Positions 18,690 through 27,709 of a stretch of 49,012 nucleotides of DNA are shown in pieces (the first letter of the stretch is position 1; each line of letters begins with the position of its first letter). Position numbers and translations under genes: made by a program. This DNA comes from Flavobacteriaceae bacterium (GTDB taxonomy: Bacteria; Bacteroidota; Bacteroidia; Flavobacteriales; Flavobacteriaceae): the NCBI GenBank assembly GCA_002400885.1, contig NVRM01000008.1, forward strand, positions 1 through 49,012, read 5' to 3'. The notes under the pieces are model-generated. The model did not search any database, was not told where the DNA came from, and saw only the letters and a program-made list of their open reading frames with translations.

Positions 18690-19472
18690 TTAATTTCTTG
18701 GTATTTTTAAAGTGAAAGTACTTCCTTGTTCGAAGGTACTTGTTACGGATATTTCTCCTTGGTGTTGTTCTAAAATTTCTTTTGCGATGGTCAAACCAAG
18801 TCCTAAACATTTTTCTCCATCCTCAGAAAAAGTAGCTATTACCTTGAACTCATTAAAAATAGCTTCCAGATGCTTGTTCTCAATTCCTATTCCCTGATCT
18901 ATAATTGTGGTGATAATGGCTTTCTCCGTTTCTGTGACTTTAACATTCACAATACTGTTTTTTGGGGAGTATCTATGGGCATTGTTTATAATGTTATGTA
19001 ATGCTTGTTTTATTTCTGTGGGGTCTATAAGTATCGTACAGGATGGGCAATCTATTGTGAGATTTAGTGTAATACCTCTTTTTTTTGCTAAGATTTGTTG
19101 CTCCTTAACTGTTTTTTTTACGAGTTTACAATAGTTTTCTTCTACGAAGTTAAGCGGGGCTTTTCCGCTTTCTAATTTTGAGATATATTGTAAGTTATTT
19201 AATAATCCGATAGAAAAATCACATGAATTTTTTATGACTGTGAGATGTTTTTTTAATTTTTCAGGAGTATAAAATTCTAAATCTTCTAGCATCATTTCTG
19301 CAAATGAAGCAGAAATACCTACAGGATTTTTTAAATTATGTATTGTTTTTCCAACAATAAAAGTTTGCTTTGTTTTTAAATAATCAAATTTATCAGACAA
19401 TACTTTTAGTTGGTTTTTAAGTACGGATACCTCTTTCGTTAATTCGGAATTAAGTGTTTCTTTTTCTTTCAT
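18690..19472 (-). CDS. Soluble histidine kinase with coiled-coil N-terminus
   Basis: Protein of 260 residues without sensor or membrane domain. Residues 1-36 form a heptad-like coiled coil; the HisKA domain has TIHNLKNPVGISASFAEMM with candidate phospho-His45; the HATPase_c domain has LHNIINNAHRYSP (N box about 159-170), DQGIGIEN (G1) and CLGLGLTIAKEI (G2). PSCT around 143-146 is unusual but not catalytic. It is upstream of, and probably co-transcribed with, the large hybrid kinase. Signal input must come from a partner protein or from the hybrid kinase. Confidence 0.88.
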   Translation of the reverse strand: MKEKETLNSELTKEVSVLKNQLKVLSDKFDYLKTKQTFIVGKTIHNLKNPVGISASFAEMMLEDLEFYTPEKLKKHLTVIKNSCDFSIGLLNNLQYISKLESGKAPLNFVEENYCKLVKKTVKEQQILAKKRGITLNLTIDCPSCTILIDPTEIKQALHNIINNAHRYSPKNSIVNVKVTETEKAIITTIIDQGIGIENKHLEAIFNEFKVIATFSEDGEKCLGLGLTIAKEILEQHQGEISVTSTFEQGSTFTLKIPRN

Positions 19473-19500
19473 TTGAATTGTTATTAGTCTTTCTGATACA

Positions 19501-19508
19501 CAAAATTA
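19501..19508 (-). promoter_or_regulatory. Candidate promoter of the two-kinase operon
   Basis: Minus strand TAATTTTG matches TAnnTTTG, 29 bases before the ATG, with a TTG 22 bases further upstream. Confidence 0.4.
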
Positions 19509-19509
19509 T

Positions 19510-20220
19510 TAGCAACTCTTTTTGTTATAGCAATAAGTTAACAACAAGAGAAACTAGATTTGGTCATAGTTAGTATGCTCAGTTATACAAAGATAGTTAA
19601 AATTTGAGGAATATAAATAACGGATAGCGTATTTATGTAGGTTACTGTAAATGTTTAGCTAGTTGTTTCTCTCTTTGAGTGTGAATACGTTATGATCGAA
19701 TATTAAGCTTCGTGTTTTTTTATAAATACTTTAGGGATAATAGGGACGTAGGGTGTTTTTTGAGAATGTTCTTCCCTTTTTTCTTTGAATTCTTTTAAGT
19801 ATTTTGTGTAGGAATTAAATACAAAGTGTTTTTCTTTGGTAGGTTCTTAGCTGCTTCTTCTAATCCTGTTTTAGGACACTATTAATTTACTGCTAGCTTA
19901 ATAAATCAAAAACAGCGTCTTTTTCTACGGAGTTTCGGTGTATATTTCATTTTCTTGTGTGAGAATAATTATTTTGAACTCCAGATCTTTTTTAGCTTAA
20001 TGGGTATTGCTAAAGTGTGGATGCGGCCTTGTGGTGTAAGCATGCTGTTATTTCGGGTCTGTAGGTGCTCTAAATAAGATGTATTGTGATTTGATACTAC
20101 CCTTTGGGAAGTCTGTCTGCTTCAGGTTTTAGTAGGAGTGGTTTTATAATAATAATAATAAGTACTAAGGGGATTCTTGTTTAAAGAAAAAAAAGGAGGT
20201 TATTTGAAGGGGGACTGTAT
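19510..20220. other. Gene-free stretch with protein-like fragments
   Basis: No intact gene. On the minus strand two short runs look like decayed coding sequence: about 45 codons ending at 19703 (NSYTKYLKEFKEKREEHS... PYVPIIPKVFIKKHEA) that would need a frameshift to join upstream coding-like codons, and a 24-codon frame at 19969-20043 (MLTPQGRIHTLAIPIKLKKI). A short (TAA)n run lies near 20146-20160. I recognise no family. Confidence 0.3.
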
Positions 20221-20221
20221 C

Positions 20222-20256
20222 AAAAAAACGCGTGATTTAAACATATAAATCACGCG
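20222..20256 (-). terminator. Rho-independent terminator of the symporter-nagB operon
   Basis: ACGCGTGATTTA pairs perfectly with TAAATCACGCGT (20228-20256); on the minus strand a seven-base T-run follows. Located 52 bases past the nagB stop. Confidence 0.9.
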
Positions 20257-20307
20257 TAATATTAAGTTTTACAATCCAAGAACCTATAGATTAGAGGGGT
20301 CTTAAAT

Positions 20308-22215
20308 TTAAAATTTGTATCTAGTGAATACTTCCAATGCCTCGTAGTCTGCGAGTCCTAATTTGTGATATTTTTTTGCTGTTTGTGTGTTTTTGTCCTC
20401 GGCACGAACCCAAAATGCTCGGGTGTCATTTCCTTGAAACATCACACCGTCTTTTTGTGACTGATGAAAGAAAATTGCTTTTCTCTTTTTTAATACTTGA
20501 TAGGGGCTCATTGGTACGGCCATGTCTATTTGATTAATTTCCCATTCATGCCATGATCCTTTGTAAATCCAGATCCAACAATCTTTCATGAAAGTGGCTG
20601 GTTTTAATTTTTTAAAGGCATCCATTAGTACATCTTGGCAGGTTTTATGAGTTCCGTGTGGATCTGCTAAATCACCTGAGATATAGAGTTGGTGTGGTTT
20701 GATGTCTTCAATGAGTTTCGCAGTGATGTCTATGTCTACTTGCTGTAAAGGATTCTTTTTAATCGTACCCGTTTCGTAAAAAGGTAAATTTAAAAAGTGA
20801 ATATTTTTTTCCGATACTTTTAAAAATCGTGCGGTAGAAATAGCTTCTCTTTTACGAATTAGGCCTTTTAAATTTCTGATTTCGGAACTGTCAGAAATAT
20901 GGTCAGATTCCAAATTCAATGTTTTTATGATGTGTTCCGTTCCTTTATTGTCTGGGGACATATCGTCTAAAATCTCGGCATATTTAAGGGCCTCATTATC
21001 GGAAACAGCAATGTTACCTGATGTTTGATAAGCAATATGTACTTCATGTCCTTGCTCCACTAATCTATCTATAGTTCCTCCCATGGATATTACAGCATCT
21101 CCAGGATGAGGGCTAAATATTAACACTCGTTTCTGACGCGGTTCCGCACGTTCGGGTCTTGAAGAATCATCGGCATTTGGTTTTCCTCCTGGCCATCCTG
21201 TAATGCTGTGTTGTAATTTATTAAACATTTGAATGTTTAAGTCGTAAGACGAACCTTCTAAGGATAATAAATCGGACATACCATATTCATTATAATCACT
21301 ATCTAATAGTTTTAAAATGGATTTTTTAGTAGTATGACATAACCAAACAATGGCTTTTTCTCTCAGCTCTTTATTCCAAACACAAGAACCTACTAGCCAA
21401 GGTGTTTTTATACGTGTCAGCTCTTCAGCTGCACTTTTATCTATTATAAAGGAGGTGTTTTTATGATTTTGAAGATAGGTAGCAGGTACATCTGAAGAGA
21501 TGTTTCCTTCAATGGTTTCTTGTAAAATGGCTGCTTTGTTACTTCCCCAACCTAATAAAATAATACGTTTTGCATTACGCACTGTCTCAATTCCCATGGT
21601 AATGGCTTTTTTAGGGACATTGTCTATGCCTAAAAAAGAAGGTGCAGCATCTACCTTGGTAATATGATCCAATGTAATGCTTCTTGTTCCTGAATTATAA
21701 TGAGATCCGGGTTCGTTAAAGCCTACGTGACCTGTTCTTCCAATTCCTAAAAGTTGTAGGTCTAATCCTCCAAAGTCGATCATTTTTTGGTCGTAATCAA
21801 TGCAGTATTGTTGGACATCAGCTATAGGAACTAATCCGTTAGGTATGTGTATGTTTTCAGGCTTAATATCAATATGATTGAATAAGTGCTGATGCATAAA
21901 GAAAAAGTAACTGTGATGACTGTCTTTTTCCATTGGATAGTATTCATCCAAATTAAAAGTAACCACATTTCTAAAACTCAATCCATCTTCACGATGCATT
22001 CGGATCAATTCCTCATACACTTTTATAGGGGAAGAGCCGGTGGCAAGCCCTAAAACACAGTGTTGGTCCAGCGCTTGTTTATCTCTTATTAAATCAGCTA
22101 TTTCTTGAGCAACTAATAAAGATCCTTCGATCGAATCCTTTACGATTACATTGTGAATCTTTTCGTAGCGTGTTTCTTCGAACTGCCCTGCTGGTTTGTA
22201 GTTAATAGTTGTCAT
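20308..22215 (-). CDS. nagB: Glucosamine-6-phosphate deaminase fused to a PIG-L/LmbE-like domain
   Basis: Converts glucosamine-6-phosphate to fructose-6-phosphate and ammonia, last step of amino sugar catabolism. The 635 residues have an N-terminal NagB domain (about 20-300) with VLGLATGSSPIKVYEELI, TFNLDEYY (Asp90, Glu91) and GIGRTGHVGFNEPGS (His163), and a C-terminal PIG-L/LmbE-like domain (about 362-635). This fusion is the usual Bacteroidota form. In the second domain the metal/catalytic motif, canonically HPDD, reads SPHPGDAVISMGG: His370 and Asp373 (metal ligands by analogy with MshB) remain, but the general-base aspartate is Gly372; DPHGTH (518-523) is intact. The start overlaps the end of the symporter gene by 14 bases, implying translational coupling. 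Confidence 0.95.
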   Translation of the reverse strand: MTTINYKPAGQFEETRYEKIHNVIVKDSIEGSLLVAQEIADLIRDKQALDQHCVLGLATGSSPIKVYEELIRMHREDGLSFRNVVTFNLDEYYPMEKDSHHSYFFFMHQHLFNHIDIKPENIHIPNGLVPIADVQQYCIDYDQKMIDFGGLDLQLLGIGRTGHVGFNEPGSHYNSGTRSITLDHITKVDAAPSFLGIDNVPKKAITMGIETVRNAKRIILLGWGSNKAAILQETIEGNISSDVPATYLQNHKNTSFIIDKSAAEELTRIKTPWLVGSCVWNKELREKAIVWLCHTTKKSILKLLDSDYNEYGMSDLLSLEGSSYDLNIQMFNKLQHSITGWPGGKPNADDSSRPERAEPRQKRVLIFSPHPGDAVISMGGTIDRLVEQGHEVHIAYQTSGNIAVSDNEALKYAEILDDMSPDNKGTEHIIKTLNLESDHISDSSEIRNLKGLIRKREAISTARFLKVSEKNIHFLNLPFYETGTIKKNPLQQVDIDITAKLIEDIKPHQLYISGDLADPHGTHKTCQDVLMDAFKKLKPATFMKDCWIWIYKGSWHEWEINQIDMAVPMSPYQVLKKRKAIFFHQSQKDGVMFQGNDTRAFWVRAEDKNTQTAKKYHKLGLADYEALEVFTRYKF

Positions 22216-24919
22216 CCGTAATTGTTTTATTTTTTGAATATACTAAGTTTTCGATTCCTTTTTGGTCTACTTTAAAGATTAAACTTGCGATGTAACCTCC
22301 AATTACACAGGTAGGAATTGCGATTAATGGGTAGATGTAAAAGTTAAGCGGGGTAAAGTATTTTACGAAAATTAAAACCACAACACTCAATATAGACCCG
22401 ATAATAGCACCTTTCCAGTTGGCTGCTTTGATAAAGATCCCCAAGATGAATATTCCTGCGATGGCACTCCCAAAGAGTCCAATCACTTCTTGGAATAAGA
22501 AAAATAAGGATTTTACGGGGAATGCTGCCATTAAGCAAGCAATCATTGTTCCGAATATACCTACGATAACGGTTGTCCACTTAGCAACTTTAAGTCCTTT
22601 AATGTCTGTATAGGTTTTATTGAATCGTTTGTAAAAATCTACTGTTACCACAGTTGATATACTATGCATACTACTGTCTAAACTTGACATAGAAGCAGAG
22701 AATATTCCAGCAATTACCAACCCAGAAACACCTGGAGGTAAGTGATTGGTGATAAATAAAGGGAACACACTGTCGTTTTGCATTCCTACAGTTAAAAACT
22801 CTGGATGTTCTTTAAAATAAACATATAAAAAAGTTCCCATACTAAAGATTAACAATCCAGAAGGAATGGCGATCAGTCCGTTCAGCCAGATACTCTTTTT
22901 AGCCTCTTTCATACTAGAAGTAGTCATATAGCGCTGTACTACCGCTTGGTCTGTGGTATAAGGTACCAAGGTGAGTGCGAAAGACCCCATAAATAAGGAC
23001 CAAGTAACGACTTCTGTAAAACTAAATCGGAAATCCACCAGGGTGAGTTTACTGTCTGCATAGGCAGTTTCGAAAATATATCCTACATCTCCTATTTCTA
23101 TGGCAATAAAAATAAGCCCAACAATTAATCCTCCAATTAAAACAATTACTTGAATTACATCCGTCCAGATTACTGCTTCCATTCCTCCTAAATAAGTGTA
23201 AACAATCGCTAAAATCCCCATCACAATAATGGCTAAATAGATGTCTATTCCTACAACAGTGGACAATGCCAATGCTGGTAAATACACGACAATCCCCATA
23301 CGGACTAACTGGAATAATACAAAGGAAGTACTTCCAAACATACGTACGGTAATATTGAATCTCTTTTCTAAGTATTCGTACGCTGTTGTGATTTTTAATT
23401 TCCTGAAAAATGGCAGGTAAAATGATACGACAATTGGGATTACTAATAATATGGTGAAATATCCTAAGTAGGCTTGCCAGTCAAAAGAGAAGGCCAAGGC
23501 TGGCTGTGATAAATAAGTAATGGCACTTAGCATCGTAGCATAGATACTCAATCCTGCTGCCCACCATGGAATACGGCCACCTCCTAAGAAATAATCATCC
23601 GTGGTTTTGTTTTTTCTAGAAAAATACCATCCCATTAATATCATGATCGATAAATAACTGATTAAGGTGATGTAATTTACCAATCCAAAACTTGCTTCAT
23701 AGGGTTTTTGAGTGAAAGATGTTACGCTGTTGGTACGTACACCTGGTCTGATTTCACCTCCTGGAATTATGATTTTTCCCTCCCATTCTACTGCTTTTGT
23801 AACGACTTGAGCGTCACTTTTAAAGCTACTTGTAGGTGTCCAGGTATCAGTAATAGTATGATAGGCTAGTACTGTTTTAGAAAAAGAAGTTGTTTTTATA
23901 AGTTCAGTTGCTTTGTCCTCTAAAGCTTCTTTTTGTGTGATTTCTTCTTTGGAAAATTGAGTTTTGTTGTTTAATTTATTTAATTTCTTTCCAAGAATCA
24001 AGCGTTCGTTTAAGTGTTGGTTTTTACCTCCGGCTCCTCCAAAAATTAGAATATGCGCGTCTCCATATTTAATAACGGGTGCGGCTCCAATATATCCATG
24101 TGCTTCACCAGGAGTATTGTTATTAGGAATGATACTTTTTTGAATCCAAGTTTTTTTGTGAGGATCAAATTCATATACATCACTTAGCATTGTATGTGTT
24201 TTTTCTGCGGAGGGATCAAAAGACAATCCGCTAAAAACATACAAACAATCTTGATGTCCATTACTTTGTGCTACTACAACCGCTTGCATCCGGTGTGTGC
24301 CAGGAAAATCATCTAATTGTTTCCACGTATAAGCAGGTCTTTTTGCAGATGTCTGGGTGTTTAAGGAAAGAAAATGTTGACTTGTTTTTCCTGTACTGCT
24401 TTCTTGTCCACCTACTAAATAAATGATATCTCCTATTTTACTCCCTCCCATACTTGTCAATGGGATAGGCATTGAAGTGAGTGTTTCGAGTTCTATTTCG
24501 AGCGTTTTTTTATTCCATTTTAAGAGCAATACATCAGAAAAAGTTTCGCTGCTATTATTTCCTCCTATACATACAATACCTTGACTTGTGATGATAGAAA
24601 CTCCATTGGCTACTGCTTTAGGAAGTTTTATATTACTCTGGTGCCATACAGATTTACCGGCTGTTTTTTCTAAAACATAGATGCTTTTGTAAAAATGTTT
24701 TTTTCCGCCTTCCCAAACGTTTTTTTCTGGAAAATTAGCGCCCCCTGCAATGATTAAAACATCGTTATGAGTTCCTATAAAAGAACCATTGAGTCCTTTA
24801 GCATTGGGGAAATCAATTTCCGATGATAAAGTGAAAATTTCGTTGTCTTCTTGTGAATATCCTGAATAAAACATCAGGAGACTCATTAGAAATCCGAGTA
24901 TAAGTTTCGATAATTTCAT
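22202..24919 (-). CDS. Cyclically permuted mutarotase (NanM-like) fused to Na+/solute symporter, predicted sialic acid transporter
   Basis: Start set at MKLSKLILGFLMSL, giving a signal peptide ending near YSGYSQ; 12 codons upstream lack support. About 905 residues. The first 430 are Kelch-like repeats (GTHNDVLIIAGGANFP, NGVSIITSQGIVCIGGNN, MGGSKIGDIIYLVGGQ, LYVFSGLSF, GYIGAAPVIKYGDAHILIFGGAG), as in the permuted relatives of the sialic acid mutarotase NanM. The rest is a sodium:solute symporter with many membrane helices (DDYFLGGGRIPWWAAGLSIYATMLSAITYLSQPA). The mutarotase would face the periplasm and supply the anomer taken up by the symporter. Sialic acid specificity is inferred from the domain and the neighbours. 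Confidence 0.88.
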   Translation of the reverse strand: MKLSKLILGFLMSLLMFYSGYSQEDNEIFTLSSEIDFPNAKGLNGSFIGTHNDVLIIAGGANFPEKNVWEGGKKHFYKSIYVLEKTAGKSVWHQSNIKLPKAVANGVSIITSQGIVCIGGNNSSETFSDVLLLKWNKKTLEIELETLTSMPIPLTSMGGSKIGDIIYLVGGQESSTGKTSQHFLSLNTQTSAKRPAYTWKQLDDFPGTHRMQAVVVAQSNGHQDCLYVFSGLSFDPSAEKTHTMLSDVYEFDPHKKTWIQKSIIPNNNTPGEAHGYIGAAPVIKYGDAHILIFGGAGGKNQHLNERLILGKKLNKLNNKTQFSKEEITQKEALEDKATELIKTTSFSKTVLAYHTITDTWTPTSSFKSDAQVVTKAVEWEGKIIIPGGEIRPGVRTNSVTSFTQKPYEASFGLVNYITLISYLSIMILMGWYFSRKNKTTDDYFLGGGRIPWWAAGLSIYATMLSAITYLSQPALAFSFDWQAYLGYFTILLVIPIVVSFYLPFFRKLKITTAYEYLEKRFNITVRMFGSTSFVLFQLVRMGIVVYLPALALSTVVGIDIYLAIIVMGILAIVYTYLGGMEAVIWTDVIQVIVLIGGLIVGLIFIAIEIGDVGYIFETAYADSKLTLVDFRFSFTEVVTWSLFMGSFALTLVPYTTDQAVVQRYMTTSSMKEAKKSIWLNGLIAIPSGLLIFSMGTFLYVYFKEHPEFLTVGMQNDSVFPLFITNHLPPGVSGLVIAGIFSASMSSLDSSMHSISTVVTVDFYKRFNKTYTDIKGLKVAKWTTVIVGIFGTMIACLMAAFPVKSLFFLFQEVIGLFGSAIAGIFILGIFIKAANWKGAIIGSILSVVVLIFVKYFTPLNFYIYPLIAIPTCVIGGYIASLIFKVDQKGIENLVYSKNKTITDDNY

Positions 24920-24975
24920 TATATAATTTATAGGGTTTGAGTTAAAACTGCTCACAAGATACTAAAAAAGCGCAT

Positions 24976-24988
24976 TATGTTATACATA
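24976..24988 (-). promoter_or_regulatory. Predicted GntR operator, symporter-nagB operon
   Basis: TATGT-TAT-ACATA, 57 bases before the symporter start and in the gap after the SGNH esterase gene. Same motif as five other sites in the locus. Here no TAnnTTTG lies next to it, so promoter position is unclear. Confidence 0.65.
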
Positions 24989-24997
24989 TTGATCTTG

Positions 24998-25657
24998 TTA
25001 TTTTTGGTGTACATATTTGCGTAGTACTTTGCTCCAATGTTTATAGCCTTTCGCATTTAAATGCAGTCCATCGTAGGTGAATTCACGAATTAATAAGCCT
25101 TTTCGGTTTCTGAATTTTTTATGTGTGTTAATGATCTTAACCTTGTTTTTTCTAGCAAGCTTTTTCAAGCGTTTATTGAGTATAATTACCCGTTGTTGAT
25201 TGGATTTATGTCCACTAAATTTTTTCCCTACAGTTGGATTGTATGGCAATACTTCTTGTAGGTATATACGAGTATTTGGCGAGGCAGTTTTAATTCTAGA
25301 GAGTATCAGCTCCGTATTTGTAAGGATGTATTCCTCTGTTTTTCCATGTGCCAAATCATTGGTTCCTATCATTAAAAACACCTTTTTAGGTTTCGACGCT
25401 GTGATTTCGTCAAGTCGGTTTAAAATCCCGTCACTCACATCGCCACTAATTCCACGGTTTATGGCATTTACATTCGGGAACATTTGAGCCCAATTTCCAC
25501 CTTCGGTGATACTGTTTCCAAGGAAAATGATTTCATCTTCGGTGTTTGGTGTGTTTTCATACACTTCCTTTAGTTTGTAATAATGGGAGGAGTATTTTTT
25601 TTGAGCACTTCCTATGATACTTGAAAATAGGAAGAGGAAAAAGATGGTTTTTTTCAT
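24998..25657 (-). CDS. Secreted SGNH/GDSL-type esterase, possible sialate O-acetylesterase
   Basis: Start taken at MKKTIFFLFLFSSIIGSAQ, a clear signal peptide (219 residues); a start seven codons earlier is possible. SGNH blocks: FLGNSITEGGNW (nucleophile Ser49), RGISGDVSDGILNRL (Gly block), MIGTNDLAHG (Asn block) and DGLHLNAKGY (catalytic Asp/His). Resembles the small lipase/acylhydrolases found in Bacteroidota sialic acid loci, where they remove O-acetyl groups from sialic acid. The third gene of the esterase-hexosaminidase-esterase unit, beginning just after the GH20 gene. Exact substrate is inferred from context. Confidence 0.85.
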   Translation of the reverse strand: MKKTIFFLFLFSSIIGSAQKKYSSHYYKLKEVYENTPNTEDEIIFLGNSITEGGNWAQMFPNVNAINRGISGDVSDGILNRLDEITASKPKKVFLMIGTNDLAHGKTEEYILTNTELILSRIKTASPNTRIYLQEVLPYNPTVGKKFSGHKSNQQRVIILNKRLKKLARKNKVKIINTHKKFRNRKGLLIREFTYDGLHLNAKGYKHWSKVLRKYVHQK

Positions 25658-25679
25658 TGTAATAAAAGTGTTTTTCATG

Positions 25680-27707
25680 TTATTTATGTGGTATGAAAGT
25701 GCTGTTAAAAATCAATTCTTCGGCTAATGTAACATGTATCCCTTTTTTATGAATAGGTACAAAGGTGAACATCCACTTGAAGAGTCCTTTTTTATGTGGG
25801 ATTTTAAGTAAGACGGTATTCCATCCTTTTTTTAAGTTAATCTTTGTAGGTGTGCGATAAAAATAATCCTCATCTACAAATGGTATTTCAGCACTGTTCA
25901 CTGTGATGTTGGGTTGTTTCCATACGGGTGCTGATATGCTTATATTGTTTACCCATACTTTTGGATTTGTGATATGCCATTGTCCTTGTTTAGGGGTAGG
26001 ACCACCTCTGCGGCCTCCCGATCGAGACCATCCTTGAAAGCCAATCCAGAAATCTTGGCTGCGTTTTGAGGGGGCATAAATAGTTGTGTAGGCATAATAA
26101 GTCCCTTCTTTTTTAGAGGTGTAGGACTCAAATCCAAAGAAATGTTTTAGGTGGATAGTCCCTCCTACAATGGAGTCTTTCCATTGGTAAGTGCGGCCAT
26201 CTATCTTGTAGTTTGGTTTTATTATTTTTTCTACGGGGAAAATTTTAGCTGTATTTCCTTTATGATCAAAGGGTCCTATAATTTTCCATTGTATATCAGT
26301 TTGCTTGACATATGAAAAATCTTTGTTTTTAAAAAAACGTTCTTTATGGTTGAGTACTTTTTTTTCGAAACGGCTAAAAGCTGCGAGTTCTTTAGTTCCT
26401 TTTGGAGGTAATTTAGCCCAGTATTGTGGGAAGTCTTTTTTTCGGCCTTTCCATATAGCATCGGCATAAAATAGCATGGAAGGGTATATTGGGTTTTGTT
26501 TTAAAATATCACTTTCATGATTAATGTTATTATCGGGCCAAGCACATAAGATTCCTCCTAAGGCCAATGAACCTCCTTTGGGCTGACGGCAAGGTTGTTG
26601 AAAAAATAAGCGAGCCATACCTGCAAAAGGATCTAGATGGTTGATGTAGTTGGCTCTGGAATCGATGAACGAATGTCCTTTTTCTGGAAGATGAGTGGCC
26701 CATAATTGCTGAATGGAAGTGCTATCTTCTTTGATATGAATTCCTTCTTTCCAAACAATTATTTTACGCTTATTTTCCTTCACCTTATTTATCATAGTGA
26801 TAATAAAATCTTTATCCACGTATTCTTCCTTATTGCGAACTTCATCGGTTCCTAAATGGATGTAAGGCATGGTTTCGGCATCCACTAGCGAGCACAATTC
26901 ATCTATTAATTCTAAGAGGATTTTCTTGGCTTTTGGATCCTTCATTGTTTTTATATCCAATGCGTTTCGAAATGCTTTGGAGTGCCCTGGGATGTCAAAT
27001 TCGGGAATTACAGTGATGTGTTTTTCTTTACAATAGGCTACGAGATCTTTGAAATCTTCTTGGCTGTAGTAATGCCCTTTCATCCTGCTTGTTGCGTGTG
27101 CTGCTTGTAGTGCTGGATATTTTTTACTTTCCAATCTCCAGCCGGGGTCATCGGTAAGGTGCCAATGAAAAATATTGTATTTGTACATTGCTAACACATC
27201 AATTTGTGCTTTTAATTGTTCAATAGATTGAAAGTTTCTACCTGTATCATGCATAAAACCTCTGATCTTAAATGCGGGCCAGTCTCTTATTTTTATTTCG
27301 GGAACGATAAGAAGCCTCCCCTTTTTATGGATCAGTTGTTTGAGTGTTTGGATGCCATAAAAGATACCTTTAGGGCCGCTTGCTGTTATTGTTATCTTTG
27401 TGTCAATGGTCAAAAGATAGGCTTCAGAACTGTCATGCCATTTCTTTTTTATTAGTTGGATAACAATGCCTTTTACATCACTTTTTATGCCTTTGTTCTG
27501 TAAAAATATGAGGAGTTGATCCGTTTCGTTTTTAAATTCATTTTGTTGTAATTGGAACGCTGTGAATTCGACCTCTTTATTGCTGTAGTTTATTGATTGA
27601 GGTGTGGGTATTATAGGGTATTTAGACATTGTTGCTGTCTGAGTATATCCAAGATTAGAGAGACTCATTGTAAGGATAAGTAAGTAATAACAGACGCTAT
27701 TTTTCAT
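25680..27707 (-). CDS. Secreted beta-N-acetylhexosaminidase, GH20
   Basis: Removes terminal GlcNAc/GalNAc residues from glycans. 675 residues with a signal peptide (MKNSVCYYLLILTMSLSNLGYTQ), an N-terminal alpha/beta GH20b domain (YPIIPTPQSI...), and the catalytic TIM barrel from about 145: KIRGFMHDTGRNF, FHWHLTDDPGWRLE, IPEFDIPGHSKA and PYIHLGTDEVRN with the catalytic Asp288-Glu289 pair. The last 220 residues form a beta-rich extension (KIIGPFDHKGNT..., GWNTVLLKIPHKKGLFKWMF) typical of longer Bacteroidota members. Tightly packed between two esterase genes (2-base gap upstream), consistent with stepwise trimming of sialylated glycoprotein chains. Confidence 0.94.
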   Translation of the reverse strand: MKNSVCYYLLILTMSLSNLGYTQTATMSKYPIIPTPQSINYSNKEVEFTAFQLQQNEFKNETDQLLIFLQNKGIKSDVKGIVIQLIKKKWHDSSEAYLLTIDTKITITASGPKGIFYGIQTLKQLIHKKGRLLIVPEIKIRDWPAFKIRGFMHDTGRNFQSIEQLKAQIDVLAMYKYNIFHWHLTDDPGWRLESKKYPALQAAHATSRMKGHYYSQEDFKDLVAYCKEKHITVIPEFDIPGHSKAFRNALDIKTMKDPKAKKILLELIDELCSLVDAETMPYIHLGTDEVRNKEEYVDKDFIITMINKVKENKRKIIVWKEGIHIKEDSTSIQQLWATHLPEKGHSFIDSRANYINHLDPFAGMARLFFQQPCRQPKGGSLALGGILCAWPDNNINHESDILKQNPIYPSMLFYADAIWKGRKKDFPQYWAKLPPKGTKELAAFSRFEKKVLNHKERFFKNKDFSYVKQTDIQWKIIGPFDHKGNTAKIFPVEKIIKPNYKIDGRTYQWKDSIVGGTIHLKHFFGFESYTSKKEGTYYAYTTIYAPSKRSQDFWIGFQGWSRSGGRRGGPTPKQGQWHITNPKVWVNNISISAPVWKQPNITVNSAEIPFVDEDYFYRTPTKINLKKGWNTVLLKIPHKKGLFKWMFTFVPIHKKGIHVTLAEELIFNSTFIPHK

Positions 27708-27709
27708 GC

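Noticed and set aside
20308-22215. NagB-PIG-L joined by assembly error
   Set aside because: The fusion is the normal NagB form in Bacteroidota; the linker is continuous and in frame.
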